From an uncultured Sphingomonadaceae bacterium (GTDB taxonomy: Bacteria > Pseudomonadota > Alphaproteobacteria > Sphingomonadales > Sphingomonadaceae), in NCBI GenBank assembly GCA_947493215.1, contig CANLQE010000002.1:248001-312000 (forward strand): a DNA stretch of 64,000 nt, read 5' to 3'. The notes beneath the pieces are model-generated. The model was not told the origin of the DNA and did no database searches. It worked only from the letters and a program-made list of their open reading frames with translations. Every line of letters starts with the position of its first letter. Position 1 is the first letter of the stretch. The translations under genes and the position numbers were made by a program. Below are positions 1-8,122 of this stretch, in pieces.

Positions 1-2
1 GC

Positions 3-365
3 TTCCAGCAGATTATTGGTTATGTTTTTGCCCCCATCATGTTTTTGCTCGGCGTGCCATGGGAAGAAGCTTTTGCAGCTGGCGGCTTGTTTGGAACGAA
101 AGTCGTGCTGAACGAATTTGTAGCTTTTAGCGACCTAGGCGGCATGGGCGGTAGCCTGTCCCCAAGCACGGTTGCCATTGTGACTTTTGCCTTGTGCGGA
201 TTTGCCAACTTCCTGTCCATCGCAATTCAATTGGCTGTCACTGGCGGATTAGCGCCCAATCAACGCCCCGTAATTGCCCGCCTTGGCCTCAGAGCGCTAG
301 CGGCTGGATCGCTGGCAAACTTGATGAGCGCGGCTTTGGCCGGATTATTATTATCCCTCGGCTAA
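3..365 (+). CDS. Concentrative nucleoside transporter (NupC/CNT family), C-terminal part
   Basis: The window opens inside this gene; the reading frame is open from base 3 and stops at TAA 363-365, so only the last 120 residues are seen. The segment is hydrophobic and carries the CNT C-terminal signature: [12 protein letters not shown], with the NEF(V/I)A core typical of NupC-type Na+/H+-coupled nucleoside permeases, preceded by a GVPWEEA loop. Transporters of this family import nucleosides across the inner membrane. A 2OG oxygenase follows after 43 bases and a uridine-kinase-like gene follows that, so a nucleoside salvage unit is likely. Family assignment is good; exact substrate preference cannot be read from the fragment. 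Confidence 0.85.
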   Translation, partial: FQQIIGYVFAPIMFLLGVPWEEAFAAGGLFGTKVVLNEFVAFSDLGGMGGSLSPSTVAIVTFALCGFANFLSIAIQLAVTGGLAPNQRPVIARLGLRALAAGSLANLMSAALAGLLLSLG

Positions 366-408
366 GCCGATAGATTGACAAACCCGTTTAGCGGAGCATC
401 ATAGCGTC

Positions 409-1353
409 ATGTCCGAAACCCATGATACCTTATCATCCATCTCGCTCGCCTTGGCCGACCAAGACAAAGACGCATTTGCCGCACGCATCGGCCAGTCTTT
501 TTCCGACTGGGGCTTTGCTGTCGTCTCTGACCACGGCATATCAGATGCTCTCATTGAAAAAGCAGAACAAATGTCGCGTGCCTTTTTCGCGTTGCCGGAT
601 AATGTGAAGCGCCAATATTTTATTGCCGGCGGTGGCGGCGCACGGGGCTACACGCCTTTTGGGACGGAAGCGGCCAAAGACTCAGATATTCATGACCTGA
701 AGGAATTTTGGCATATTGGCCGGCAACTGCCGAGCGGTCATGAATTTGAACCTTTTATGAGCCCAAATATCTGGCCCCGGGAACTGGATGGTTTTCGCGA
801 TTGCTATCTGGAACTTTTCACCGCCTTTGACACGGCAGGTCAGCGGATATTAGAGGCCATTGCCCGTTTCCTGAAACTCGACCCTGCTTTTTTCGATGAT
901 ACGGTTCGTGATGGCAACAGTATTTTGCGCCTGATACATTATCCTCCTGTTCCCTCAGACTCACCAGCGGTACGTGCGGCGGCCCATGAAGATATTAACA
1001 CAATCACATTGCTCATCGGCGCCGAAGAAGCCGGTCTTGAGTTGCTGGACAAGCAAGGCAATTGGCGCGCCGTGACACCAAAGCCGGGCGAGCTGGCGGT
1101 TAACATCGGTGATATGCTGCAACGCCTAACCAATAACCGGTTGCCATCAACCACCCACCGGGTCGTCAATCCGGCACCAGAACGCCGCGGACATTCGCGC
1201 TATTCCATGCCTTTCTTCCTTCATTTTCGACCGGATTATCTGATCAAGACACTGCCCGAATGTGTCGACGAAGATCATCCCAATCTCTATCCGGAACCGA
1301 TCACGGCGCATGATTATCTGATGGAACGCCTGCGCGAAATTGGATTGGCATGA
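409..1353 (+). CDS. 2-oxoglutarate/Fe(II) oxygenase, isopenicillin-N-synthase family
   Basis: The 314-residue protein has an N-terminal DIOX_N-type region (about 5-110) followed by the catalytic double-stranded beta-helix. The iron ligands are visible as H193-x-D195 (AAHEDINTIT) and H250 (STTHRVVNP), and the 2-oxoglutarate binding pair as R264-x-S266 (HSRYSMPFF). Plant and fungal members include hormone oxidases, and fungal members include thymine 7-hydroxylase and pyrimidine-nucleoside hydroxylases. The ATG is preceded by a GGAG at 393-396. The stop codon overlaps the start of the next gene (ATGA), implying translational coupling to the uridine-kinase-like gene. The context between a nucleoside transporter and a nucleoside kinase suggests a nucleoside or nucleobase substrate, but that is inference. 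Confidence 0.85.
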   Translation: MSETHDTLSSISLALADQDKDAFAARIGQSFSDWGFAVVSDHGISDALIEKAEQMSRAFFALPDNVKRQYFIAGGGGARGYTPFGTEAAKDSDIHDLKEFWHIGRQLPSGHEFEPFMSPNIWPRELDGFRDCYLELFTAFDTAGQRILEAIARFLKLDPAFFDDTVRDGNSILRLIHYPPVPSDSPAVRAAAHEDINTITLLIGAEEAGLELLDKQGNWRAVTPKPGELAVNIGDMLQRLTNNRLPSTTHRVVNPAPERRGHSRYSMPFFLHFRPDYLIKTLPECVDEDHPNLYPEPITAHDYLMERLREIGLA

Positions 1354-1970
1354 TCCCGAAAGTCGTTGGGATTAGCGGGGGTAGCTGTTCGGGCAAATCA
1401 ACATTGGCCAGACACATTCATGAAACACTGGGTGCGGACCGCTGCGTAATCCTCCCGCAGGACGATTATTTTTTTGGCTATGGCGATGCGCCGGAAGGCA
1501 AAGGTGGGCCCAATTTCGACCATCCCGATGCGGTCGACTTTGACAAAATATGCACGCAACTATCTCAGCTCAAACAGGGGCAAGCCGTCCATCGCCCACT
1601 TTACGACTTTCCGACCCATTTGCCAAAAACGGAAACGCAGCTGACCGAACCTCGCCCTATCATATTGGTCGACGGTATATTGATATTGCATCACGCTCCT
1701 CTGCGGCAATTATTTGATCTGTCTATATTCGTCCGCTGCGACAGTGACCTACGGTTTGAGCGGCGTCTCGAACGGGATGTCAGAGAACGCGGCCGCACCG
1801 CCGACTCGGTCCGTGAGGTGTTCGCCAATCAGGTCGATCCCATGCATGATGAATATGTAGAACCTTCACAGAGCCATGCCGACATCGTGATAAATTCGCA
1901 ACAGTCTAAAACGATCATTACCAGTGAATTTTCCGCAATTGTAAAATCAATAACCGCTTTGATTCAATAA
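1350..1970 (+). CDS. Uridine kinase-like P-loop nucleoside kinase
   Basis: The 206-residue protein is a P-loop NTPase of the phosphoribulokinase/uridine kinase family. It has a Walker A motif at G10-S17 (GGSCSGKS), the substrate-site FDHPDAVDF stretch at 56-64 that parallels the DHPDAFD of Udk, and a hydrophobic Walker B-like strand ending VDG at 108-110. Family members phosphorylate uridine/cytidine, or nicotinamide riboside, at the 5' position in the cytosol. The ATG overlaps the upstream stop codon (ATGA), so it is co-translated with the 2OG oxygenase. Together with the nucleoside permease this suggests uptake and phosphorylation of a nucleoside. Nicotinamide riboside kinase activity is an alternative. 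Confidence 0.8.
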   Translation: MIPKVVGISGGSCSGKSTLARHIHETLGADRCVILPQDDYFFGYGDAPEGKGGPNFDHPDAVDFDKICTQLSQLKQGQAVHRPLYDFPTHLPKTETQLTEPRPIILVDGILILHHAPLRQLFDLSIFVRCDSDLRFERRLERDVRERGRTADSVREVFANQVDPMHDEYVEPSQSHADIVINSQQSKTIITSEFSAIVKSITALIQ

Positions 1971-2200
1971 GATAAGTCAAAGCGCCGTCAATCTCGCCCG
2001 CATTTCCGGCCAAAATTCCAAACCCTTGATATATTGTGGATAAAAATTAATTGCTGCAGCGCAAAATAAATTGGTTGCGGTTGTGACAAAACTGTCATTT
2101 TACGCCCCTAGGGAGCTTCCAGCGGCATCCAAAGAAAATCGCCTTCGGCACTTTCAAGAGATGTTCATCCATTGAGAAGACCAGTACGGGGAAATCGAAT
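1971..2200. promoter_or_regulatory. Leader/promoter region of the Oar-like receptor gene with a small inverted repeat
   Basis: This gap between the kinase and the TonB receptor is AT-rich around 2030-2100. It contains an inverted repeat TGACA-AAAC-TGTCA at 2084-2097 that could bind a regulator. The receptor start ATG at 2201 is preceded by a GGGGAAA stretch at 2188-2194. No -35/-10 pair stands out strongly enough to call, and no terminator for the upstream operon is evident. Confidence 0.3.
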
Positions 2201-5200
2201 ATGAAAATGAAATATCTTCTGGCAGCCAGCGTTGTCAGCCTTTCCACAGCAGGCCTGCTGGCCACACCAGCCGCCGCACAGCAAATTACATCTGGCGTTG
2301 AAGGTCAGGTCAGAGATGAACAGGGCAATCCCTTACCTGGCGCGTCCGTGACCGTTACCGATACACGAACCGGATCATCCCGGACATTATCATCGAGCGG
2401 ATCCGGCAACTTCAGCGCCCAAGGCCTGGTAGCCGGCGGTCCTTACACTATTACGGCGACAGCTCCTGGTTTTGAGGGCCAGAGCGTTGAAGACCAGTCT
2501 CTGACTGTCGGCGGTAATCTTCGCCTTACGTTCGAACTAACCGCAAACTCGTCTGAGGAAGTGATCATAGTCACGGCTACTCGTGTCCAAGCAGCTCAAC
2601 TTGCTGTCGGACCGAGCCAGTCGTTTGATCTGGAGTCTCTTGAAGGCTTTCCATCGATCACACGTAATATCAGCGACATCATCCGGATCGACCCTCGGGT
2701 GAGCCTCGACCGCAATAATGCGGTTGATCGGATCAGCTGTCTCGGCGGTAACGACCGGTCAAACACTTTTACTGTTGACGGTATCGTGCAATCAGATGTT
2801 TTTGGTTTGAACGGAACACCGTCTGCCTCACGTAATACATTCCCGTTGCCATTTGACGCCATTCGCCAGACCTCGGTCGAATTCGCGCCGTTCGATGTGG
2901 AATATTCCGACTTTACCGGCTGTGCGATCAACGTTGTCACCAAGTCGGGTGAAAACCAGTTCCACGGTTCTGCTTTCTATACTTTCACTAGTGAAGATTT
3001 GCGCGGCGATGAAGCTGGCGGCTCGGGATCAATCGTTGCGCCGTTTTCCGAGAAACGCTGGGGTGCGACCCTGTCGGGCCCGATCATTCCCGATCGCCTG
3101 TTCTTCTTCGCGGGATATGAAGAAACCGACCTCGGAAACGCCAATGAATTTGGCCCTGCAGGCGCCGGCTTCCCTAATGAGGCCGATTTTGTCACTCAGG
3201 CGCAGTTTGACCAGTTCGCCAATATCGCGAACACGGTATATGGTCAGGATGTTGGCGGTTATCCGCAGAACCTGCCAGAAACCAGCGTACGCTATTTCGG
3301 CCGACTGGATGCTTACATCACCGATGAACATCGTCTTGAAGCGACTTATCAGCGGTTGGAAGAAACCAATGTGGAATCAGATACCGGTACCAACAATCTT
3401 ACCGGCCTGAACAGCTTTGAAGATGAAGGCACGGTTTCAGATTATTATTCGGTCCGCCTCTATTCCGACTGGACGGACCGGATTTCGACCGAACTCCGCG
3501 TGTCCCGCGCAGAAGTTGGTGATAAGCAAGGGCCGTTTGGCGGCGGTGAGGCACAAGACACCAATCCGATCGTGCGGCTGGCTGTTGGTGTGCAGGGTCC
3601 AACCGAAAATGGCATTCTCTCCACAGGTCCCGGAGTTTTCCGTTCCGCTAACCAGCTCGATACCAAGATCGACCAAGCCCGGTTCGTGATGAATATCGAC
3701 GCCGATGATCACAAGATCAAGCTCGGTGCAGAAATCAACGATCTGGAGGTCTTCAACCTGTTCGCGATCAACGCAACCGGTACATTATTTTTCCGTAACC
3801 TGACGGACTTTCAAAATGGCCTTGTTGCAAACGGCGGCGCTGGCGGCTTCTCGAGCGTTTTTGGCAGTGCCGATCAACTTGTTATTGGTTTCGACAATAG
3901 AAACGGTGACCGGGAATTCCTCGGTGGTGGAACTATCGCCGCTTCCCGGACCGGTGATATCAACGATGCAAGCGCCACGTTTAGCCGCCAGATATACTCG
4001 TTCTACGCTCAGGATCAGTGGCAGGCGACGGATCAGTTAAGCCTGACCGGTGGTGTACGTGTCCAGATTTATGACGGTGATGGTACACCGCGTGCCAATC
4101 CATCGTTCCTTGAGCGATTCGGTTTTTCCAATGCCGTCCCTTTCAGCAAGCTGGCCCCGGTCATCTTGCCACGCTTCTCGGCAACATATGACTTCTTCAA
4201 CGAAGGTTTCCTGAGCAATACTACGGTAACGGCAGGCGTTGGAATGTTCTCTGGCGGTGATCCCGTGGTGTTCTTCTCAAACGCCTTCTCGAACGATGGT
4301 TTTGCATCGGCAAACGGTGATACGTTTGACGCATCATGTGACGGCATTCGTGATGCCAATGGTAACATCAGCGTTGTAACTGGCGGCCAGTTTACCGGCC
4401 TCCCGCAATGCGCATTGCAAGATGCCATTAACAATGCAGATGCCGGTCGAGCCGATGTCAAATCCACCGATCCCAATTTTAAAGTTCCGACGGTGCTTCG
4501 GGCAAATCTGGGTATCGACACCACGATCGGCGCCCAGAGTGGCTTCTTTTCAAACTGGAACCTCAAGCTTGATTACATCTATTCGCGGTTCATCAACCCG
4601 ATCAACATCAACGACTTGGTGCAAATTCCTAACCCAAGTGAGGGTCTGAATGGCTTCGCCATTGATGGTCGTCCGATTATTGCAGCCATTGATCCGTTAA
4701 ACCCGGATTGTAATGCGCAATTGGTCGGAACCGGCGGAACACCGCCAACTTATACAGGCGTTACGGATGACTGTTTCGTTAACAACGTCACCAATCGCTC
4801 AGTGGGCTTGGATGATTTCAACCAACTGACCAACGGCCCGTCTTATGATAGCCATGTCTTTTCGATTGCTTTGGCGAAGCGCTTTGAAAGCGGCGTGTTC
4901 ACCGATAATGGCAATGTGAATGTCAGCTTCGGTTACGCGTTTACAGACTCGAACAACACACGAAACGTCTTTGGAGCCACGGCCAATGGTAACTTTGAAG
5001 ATACCGCAGCTTTCGATTTCCAAGATCCCGCGATCTCAACATCGAATTTCGAAACCCGTCACAGGTTCACTGTTGCGGCAAACTTCCGCGAGGAATTTTT
5101 TGACGATTACTCGACGCAACTGGGCGTGTTTTTCTCTGCACAGTCAGGCCGGCCTTACAGCTTGACCTTCAGTGGTGACGGTTTCCAAGATTCATCATCC

Positions 5201-5683
5201 GGCGACAACAACGCGCTGTTATACATTCCAACGGGCATTAACGATCCTAATCTATCGCCTTTGTCGACTGCGACAGCCGCCGATGTGGATAGTCTCTTGA
5301 ATGTCATATCAGGGTTGAACTGCAGTTTTACACCCGGCCAGTCTATTCGCCGTAATAGCTGCCGCAATGATTGGGTCTTTGACATGGATCTTCGCCTCAG
5401 CCAGGAAATTCCTGGTCCTGGACGCTTGTTCGGTGTGGAAGACAGGATTGAGCTGTTCGCTGATTTCGACAACTTCCTGAACTTCATCGACCCCGACTGG
5501 AACGTGTTCCGTAATCGCGATGATGAAGATGGCTTGGTCAATCTGATCGGAACATCCGGCGTTGATGCTGATGGACGTTACATCCTTGATAGCCTTGAAG
5601 ACCAGACTCCGGACGATCAGGAAACCCTGCGCTTCTCGAGCAGCGTATGGCGCATCCAGCTGGGCGTACGTTACGAATTCTAA
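2201..5683 (+). CDS. Oar-like TonB-dependent outer membrane receptor with carboxypeptidase-regulatory-like domain
   Basis: The 1160-residue precursor starts with a signal peptide (about 1-26, ending PAAAQ). A CarboxypepD_reg-like beta-sandwich follows (about 28-115, with GQVRDEQGNPLPGASVTV), then a TonB-box-like EVIIVTATR at about 119-127, a plug domain (to about 250) and a long beta-barrel that ends in the terminal Phe typical of outer-membrane proteins (LGVRYEF). This architecture matches Oar-type TonB-dependent receptors, which are longer than siderophore receptors and are often linked to peptide or polymer uptake. Several Cys pairs in the extracellular portion suggest disulfide-stabilised loops. 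It stands alone, followed by a strong terminator hairpin. The ligand is unknown. Confidence 0.85.
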   Translation: MKMKYLLAASVVSLSTAGLLATPAAAQQITSGVEGQVRDEQGNPLPGASVTVTDTRTGSSRTLSSSGSGNFSAQGLVAGGPYTITATAPGFEGQSVEDQSLTVGGNLRLTFELTANSSEEVIIVTATRVQAAQLAVGPSQSFDLESLEGFPSITRNISDIIRIDPRVSLDRNNAVDRISCLGGNDRSNTFTVDGIVQSDVFGLNGTPSASRNTFPLPFDAIRQTSVEFAPFDVEYSDFTGCAINVVTKSGENQFHGSAFYTFTSEDLRGDEAGGSGSIVAPFSEKRWGATLSGPIIPDRLFFFAGYEETDLGNANEFGPAGAGFPNEADFVTQAQFDQFANIANTVYGQDVGGYPQNLPETSVRYFGRLDAYITDEHRLEATYQRLEETNVESDTGTNNLTGLNSFEDEGTVSDYYSVRLYSDWTDRISTELRVSRAEVGDKQGPFGGGEAQDTNPIVRLAVGVQGPTENGILSTGPGVFRSANQLDTKIDQARFVMNIDADDHKIKLGAEINDLEVFNLFAINATGTLFFRNLTDFQNGLVANGGAGGFSSVFGSADQLVIGFDNRNGDREFLGGGTIAASRTGDINDASATFSRQIYSFYAQDQWQATDQLSLTGGVRVQIYDGDGTPRANPSFLERFGFSNAVPFSKLAPVILPRFSATYDFFNEGFLSNTTVTAGVGMFSGGDPVVFFSNAFSNDGFASANGDTFDASCDGIRDANGNISVVTGGQFTGLPQCALQDAINNADAGRADVKSTDPNFKVPTVLRANLGIDTTIGAQSGFFSNWNLKLDYIYSRFINPININDLVQIPNPSEGLNGFAIDGRPIIAAIDPLNPDCNAQLVGTGGTPPTYTGVTDDCFVNNVTNRSVGLDDFNQLTNGPSYDSHVFSIALAKRFESGVFTDNGNVNVSFGYAFTDSNNTRNVFGATANGNFEDTAAFDFQDPAISTSNFETRHRFTVAANFREEFFDDYSTQLGVFFSAQSGRPYSLTFSGDGFQDSSSGDNNALLYIPTGINDPNLSPLSTATAADVDSLLNVISGLNCSFTPGQSIRRNSCRNDWVFDMDLRLSQEIPGPGRLFGVEDRIELFADFDNFLNFIDPDWNVFRNRDDEDGLVNLIGTSGVDADGRYILDSLEDQTPDDQETLRFSSSVWRIQLGVRYEF

Positions 5684-5721
5684 CGCGTCTCAACGACCAT
5701 TCGGGCCTCAACAGTCCAAAC

Positions 5722-5760
5722 AACGGCGGCGCTGCAAAGCGTCGCCGTTTGTGTTTGGGT
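5722..5760. terminator. Rho-independent terminator between convergent genes
   Basis: AACGGCGGCGC at 5722-5732 pairs with GCGTCGCCGTT at 5739-5749 around a 6-base loop (one G-U pair), and T-rich sequence follows. It lies just after the receptor gene and faces the convergent deacetylase-like gene, so it may act in both directions. Confidence 0.75.
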
Positions 5761-5791
5761 TTTGGGAAAGTCGGCCGATACCTGCGGTCGG

Positions 5792-6880
5792 CTAAATAGG
5801 CGTTAGGCTGTGTTCATACCGCCAGGTGGACCATAGTTGCTCGGCGATACGTGTCGATCTGCGCCACGTCTTGGGCGGCAACCGAGTCAAACTGCGTTCG
5901 TCGTTCAAAATTTCGCTGGCCGAGAGCTCGTTGAAACCGGCGGTCTGCAAGCCAGCGCGCGCCGCGACAAAGGCTGCGATTTGATCGAAACGCTTTGCAA
6001 CCGACCGGTTCACGCGCAATCGGTCACGGGAAAGCAACTCAAAGCTGTGCGTCACGATGACAAATAATGAATGCTTTTCTGCGCTAGCATGGTCCATCGC
6101 CGCCGCCATCTCATCTATCGAAAGCGCACAGATTTGGGCCGGCCGAATCTCTCCTGGCCGATCCAAAATTCCCGAAACGGGCAGTTCCACAATCCCATGT
6201 TTCAAAACCGGCGCAATCTGGTTCTCGGGAAGCTCGACCTTACAATCTGAGCCAGCAGAGCACGGCGTGTAGCTGGAATCCCAAGTCAGTCCGGCGCCTC
6301 GCACAGCACGAACACTGTCATCATTGGCACCAAAATTTCCTGCTCGAAAAGCGGTAGGCCGCGGCGCGCCTGAATTTATCAGAATCTCGTTTGCCAGCTT
6401 CAATAGTGTAACTTGGTCATCATAATCGAAATCTGAGAGGTTTCGGCCTTGACGGTCCCCAACGGGAGAATCCTTTGCCCATTCCAACCATTCCGTATGC
6501 ATGTGAAGTTGAACTTCATGACCCCGCTCGACAACCGGGCCGATAATGTCTGCGACAATCTGCTCACCATAGACAAGCGCGGGCATCGGATCGATGAAGA
6601 ACACAGCTTTGTGGCCATATTCATCCAGCCGTTTCATTTGATGAACAATTCCAAAATCACCGCGATCACAGCGACCCAGAATGGAGCTCTCGAAATTTTC
6701 CAAGGGGCTACACCCCCGCTGATGCAGAGCCGCTGACAGCTCTGTATCGACTGTCAGTAATATCTTGGTTACATCACCGCCCGTCACAAATTTGTGACCT
6801 CCCCGTTTCTCAACAGCATGGTTTTTAGCGCCATTTGGTCTCTCGAAAACCTCTTTAACTGACGTCACATTATGTAACAT
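5792..6880 (-). CDS. Polysaccharide deacetylase-like (NodB-fold) hydrolase
   Basis: In the 362-residue reading, a conserved ILLTVDTE strand (D45) begins the catalytic barrel, a histidine-rich metal site HEVQLHMHTEW covers 121-131, and a TAFRAGNFGAN motif around 176-186 supplies the arginine/glycine loop typical of polysaccharide deacetylase-like proteins. Members hydrolyse N- or O-acetyl groups of envelope polysaccharides, or in divergent subfamilies act on other amides. No signal peptide is evident. The domain begins close to residue 37, so the first 30 or so residues look extraneous. A GTG at 6787 (residue 32) with a GAGGT upstream is a plausible true start and would make the gene 5792-6787. 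Substrate unknown. Confidence 0.7.
   Translation of the reverse strand: MLHNVTSVKEVFERPNGAKNHAVEKRGGHKFVTGGDVTKILLTVDTELSAALHQRGCSPLENFESSILGRCDRGDFGIVHQMKRLDEYGHKAVFFIDPMPALVYGEQIVADIIGPVVERGHEVQLHMHTEWLEWAKDSPVGDRQGRNLSDFDYDDQVTLLKLANEILINSGAPRPTAFRAGNFGANDDSVRAVRGAGLTWDSSYTPCSAGSDCKVELPENQIAPVLKHGIVELPVSGILDRPGEIRPAQICALSIDEMAAAMDHASAEKHSLFVIVTHSFELLSRDRLRVNRSVAKRFDQIAAFVAARAGLQTAGFNELSASEILNDERSLTRLPPKTWRRSTRIAEQLWSTWRYEHSLTPI
6783..6798. promoter_or_regulatory. Perfect 16-bp palindrome at the probable start of the deacetylase-like gene
   Basis: GTCACAAATTTGTGAC is a perfect palindrome covering the alternative GTG start at 6787. A related imperfect palindrome, GTCACATTATGTAAC, lies upstream at 6864-6878. 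If translation starts at the GTG, both sit in the leader and could be operator half-sites for the same dimeric regulator. This is inferred only from symmetry. Confidence 0.35.
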
Positions 6881-6906
6881 ACGCCCAATGCTCTTAGAAA
6901 TTTGTT

Positions 6907-6928
6907 AAAATCTCGCTTGTGGGCGAGA
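6907..6928 (-). terminator. Terminator hairpin downstream of the uracil-DNA glycosylase gene
   Basis: On the minus strand TCTCGC-CCACAA-GCGAGA (6928 to 6911) is followed directly by TTTTAACAAATTT. This fits a short Rho-independent terminator for the glycosylase unit, which ends at 7003. Confidence 0.5.
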
Positions 6929-7002
6929 AGGCTAGATTTCACGGATTGAGGTACGGGCTGAAAGTGCAAAAATTGATGGAGCCGCTGGTATTTTGCAAGG
7001 CT

Positions 7003-7617
7003 CTAGTTTGAATTGTCATCTGCCAGTTGCTTGACCCACCTTTGAAGTGGTGGGAGCACATCTCTTTCAAACCACGGGTTCTTTTTGAGCCACAAGCCAT
7101 TTCGCGGACTAGGGTGCGGCATGGGCAATAGTTCAGGCCAGGAGCTCTCCCAATTTTTGACAGTTTCCGTGAGGGTTTTGCCCTGTTGGACGCCAAGATG
7201 CCAATCCATCGCGTATTTGCCGATGATTAAAGTGAGTTCGACGTTTGAAAGCTCTTCCAAAATCTGATCACGCCACTTTTCTGCGCATTCCAATCGAGGT
7301 GGTAAGTCACCGCCTTTTTTCGATCCAGGAAAACAGAAACCCATCGGTACGATCGCAAACAGGTCTGGGTTGTAAAATTGGTCCCGGTCAACACCCAGCC
7401 AGTCACGCAGACGATTGCCCGAGGGATCATCAAAAGGAATACCCTTTTCGTGAGTGATGCGCCCGGGTGCTTGCCCAGCAATCAGGATTTTCGACTTGCT
7501 GCTAAACTGGAAAATCGGCCTTGGCCCTAAGGGCAGACCAGCACAGATTGTACAAGATCTTATATTCTCAATGAGGTTCGCAACGCTGGGGGCTTTCGCG
7601 GGAGCTGTTTTTGGCAT
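7003..7617 (-). CDS. Uracil-DNA glycosylase superfamily protein, Fe-S (type 4-like)
   Basis: The 204-residue protein has the UDG fold motifs GQAPG (48-52) with the following PFDDPSGNRL, and the C-terminal MPHPSPRN (176-183) corresponding to the HPSP DNA-intercalation loop. Four cysteines, C22, C25, C95 and C111, have the spacing of the [4Fe-4S] ligands of type 4/5 enzymes. Such enzymes excise uracil from deaminated DNA. The start was chosen at ATG 7617 because TGAGG lies 6-7 bases upstream; a start at 7695 would overlap the MAPEG gene. The gene is 35 bases downstream of that gene. An inverted repeat (see 7569-7631) could occlude the ribosome-binding site. Confidence 0.8.
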   Translation of the reverse strand: MPKTAPAKAPSVANLIENIRSCTICAGLPLGPRPIFQFSSKSKILIAGQAPGRITHEKGIPFDDPSGNRLRDWLGVDRDQFYNPDLFAIVPMGFCFPGSKKGGDLPPRLECAEKWRDQILEELSNVELTLIIGKYAMDWHLGVQQGKTLTETVKNWESSWPELLPMPHPSPRNGLWLKKNPWFERDVLPPLQRWVKQLADDNSN

Positions 7618-7631
7618 TACGAACCTCATTG
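7569..7631 (-). promoter_or_regulatory. 12-bp inverted repeat spanning the ribosome-binding site of the UDG gene
   Basis: CAATGAGGTTCG at 7569-7580 is the exact reverse complement of CGAACCTCATTG at 7620-7631. In the minus-strand transcript the upstream arm contains the TGAGG Shine-Dalgarno sequence and the downstream arm lies in codons 13-17. The mRNA could therefore fold into a 12-bp stem with a 39-base loop that hides the ribosome-binding site. The function is inferred. Confidence 0.4.
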
Positions 7632-7652
7632 ATTGAATTTGCGACCAACCGG

Positions 7653-8063
7653 TTACAGGACGATTTGAGCGCCAATCATGAGAATCGATGCCCATGAAAT
7701 CAGGTAAACTGGTGTTCTAAGACCGGGAATACCAAGCGTGTAAACAATTGCGTGGGCTATCCGAGCAAAGAAGAACACCTGCGCCCATGTGCCAACGGTT
7801 TCAGCAATAGATGCGTCACCAAGCAGGCCGGCGGCGGCGATGACGGCAACGAAGGCGGGCATGGTTTCAACCATATTCAGATGTGCGCGTTTTGCGCGAT
7901 CCATCCAAAGCGGTGTTTCGGGTTCTTCCTTCGGGAAGTTTTCCGGATAGCCGGTCAAAAACGTGGGAAGGCCCCAAACGAACAGGCGGCCAACAATATA
8001 GGGTGTCCATAACAGGACGGTGAGAATGCCGCTAAGGGCAAGATAATAAAATGCTGTTTCCAT
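7653..8063 (-). CDS. MAPEG family membrane protein
   Basis: The 136-residue protein has four predicted membrane spans and the MAPEG pattern: a first helix, a hydrophilic loop (about residues 38-55), then RAKRAHLNMVETMPAFVAV (58-76), where the R-A-x-x-N-x-x-E-x-x-P motif of the glutathione-binding site is recognisable, and further helices at 75-90, 97-115 and 118-135. Eukaryotic members are microsomal glutathione transferases and leukotriene synthases. Bacterial members of this short type are mostly uncharacterised, with a presumed role in detoxification of electrophiles or peroxides. The ATG follows a TAGGAG at good spacing. It lies downstream of YHS and AhpD-like genes on the same strand. 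Confidence 0.8.
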   Translation of the reverse strand: METAFYYLALSGILTVLLWTPYIVGRLFVWGLPTFLTGYPENFPKEEPETPLWMDRAKRAHLNMVETMPAFVAVIAAAGLLGDASIAETVGTWAQVFFFARIAHAIVYTLGIPGLRTPVYLISWASILMIGAQIVL

Positions 8064-8084
8064 GGTGATACTCCTATTGCTAGG

Positions 8085-8113
8085 CGGGGCGAGCAGATTA
8101 CCCGCTCACCCCG
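8085..8113. repeat. Inverted repeat (hairpin) between the YHS and MAPEG genes
   Basis: CGGGGCGAGC (8085-8094) faces GCTCACCCCG (8104-8113), a 10-bp stem with one mismatch. It lies between two co-oriented genes and has no T-run on the transcribed strand. It could be an mRNA-processing or stabilising hairpin or a partial attenuator. Confidence 0.4.
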
Positions 8114-8122
8114 TTGCAATCT

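Noticed and set aside
2201-5683. Multiple overlapping open frames inside the receptor gene
   Set aside because: All lie in alternative frames of a protein with clear signal peptide, plug and barrel.
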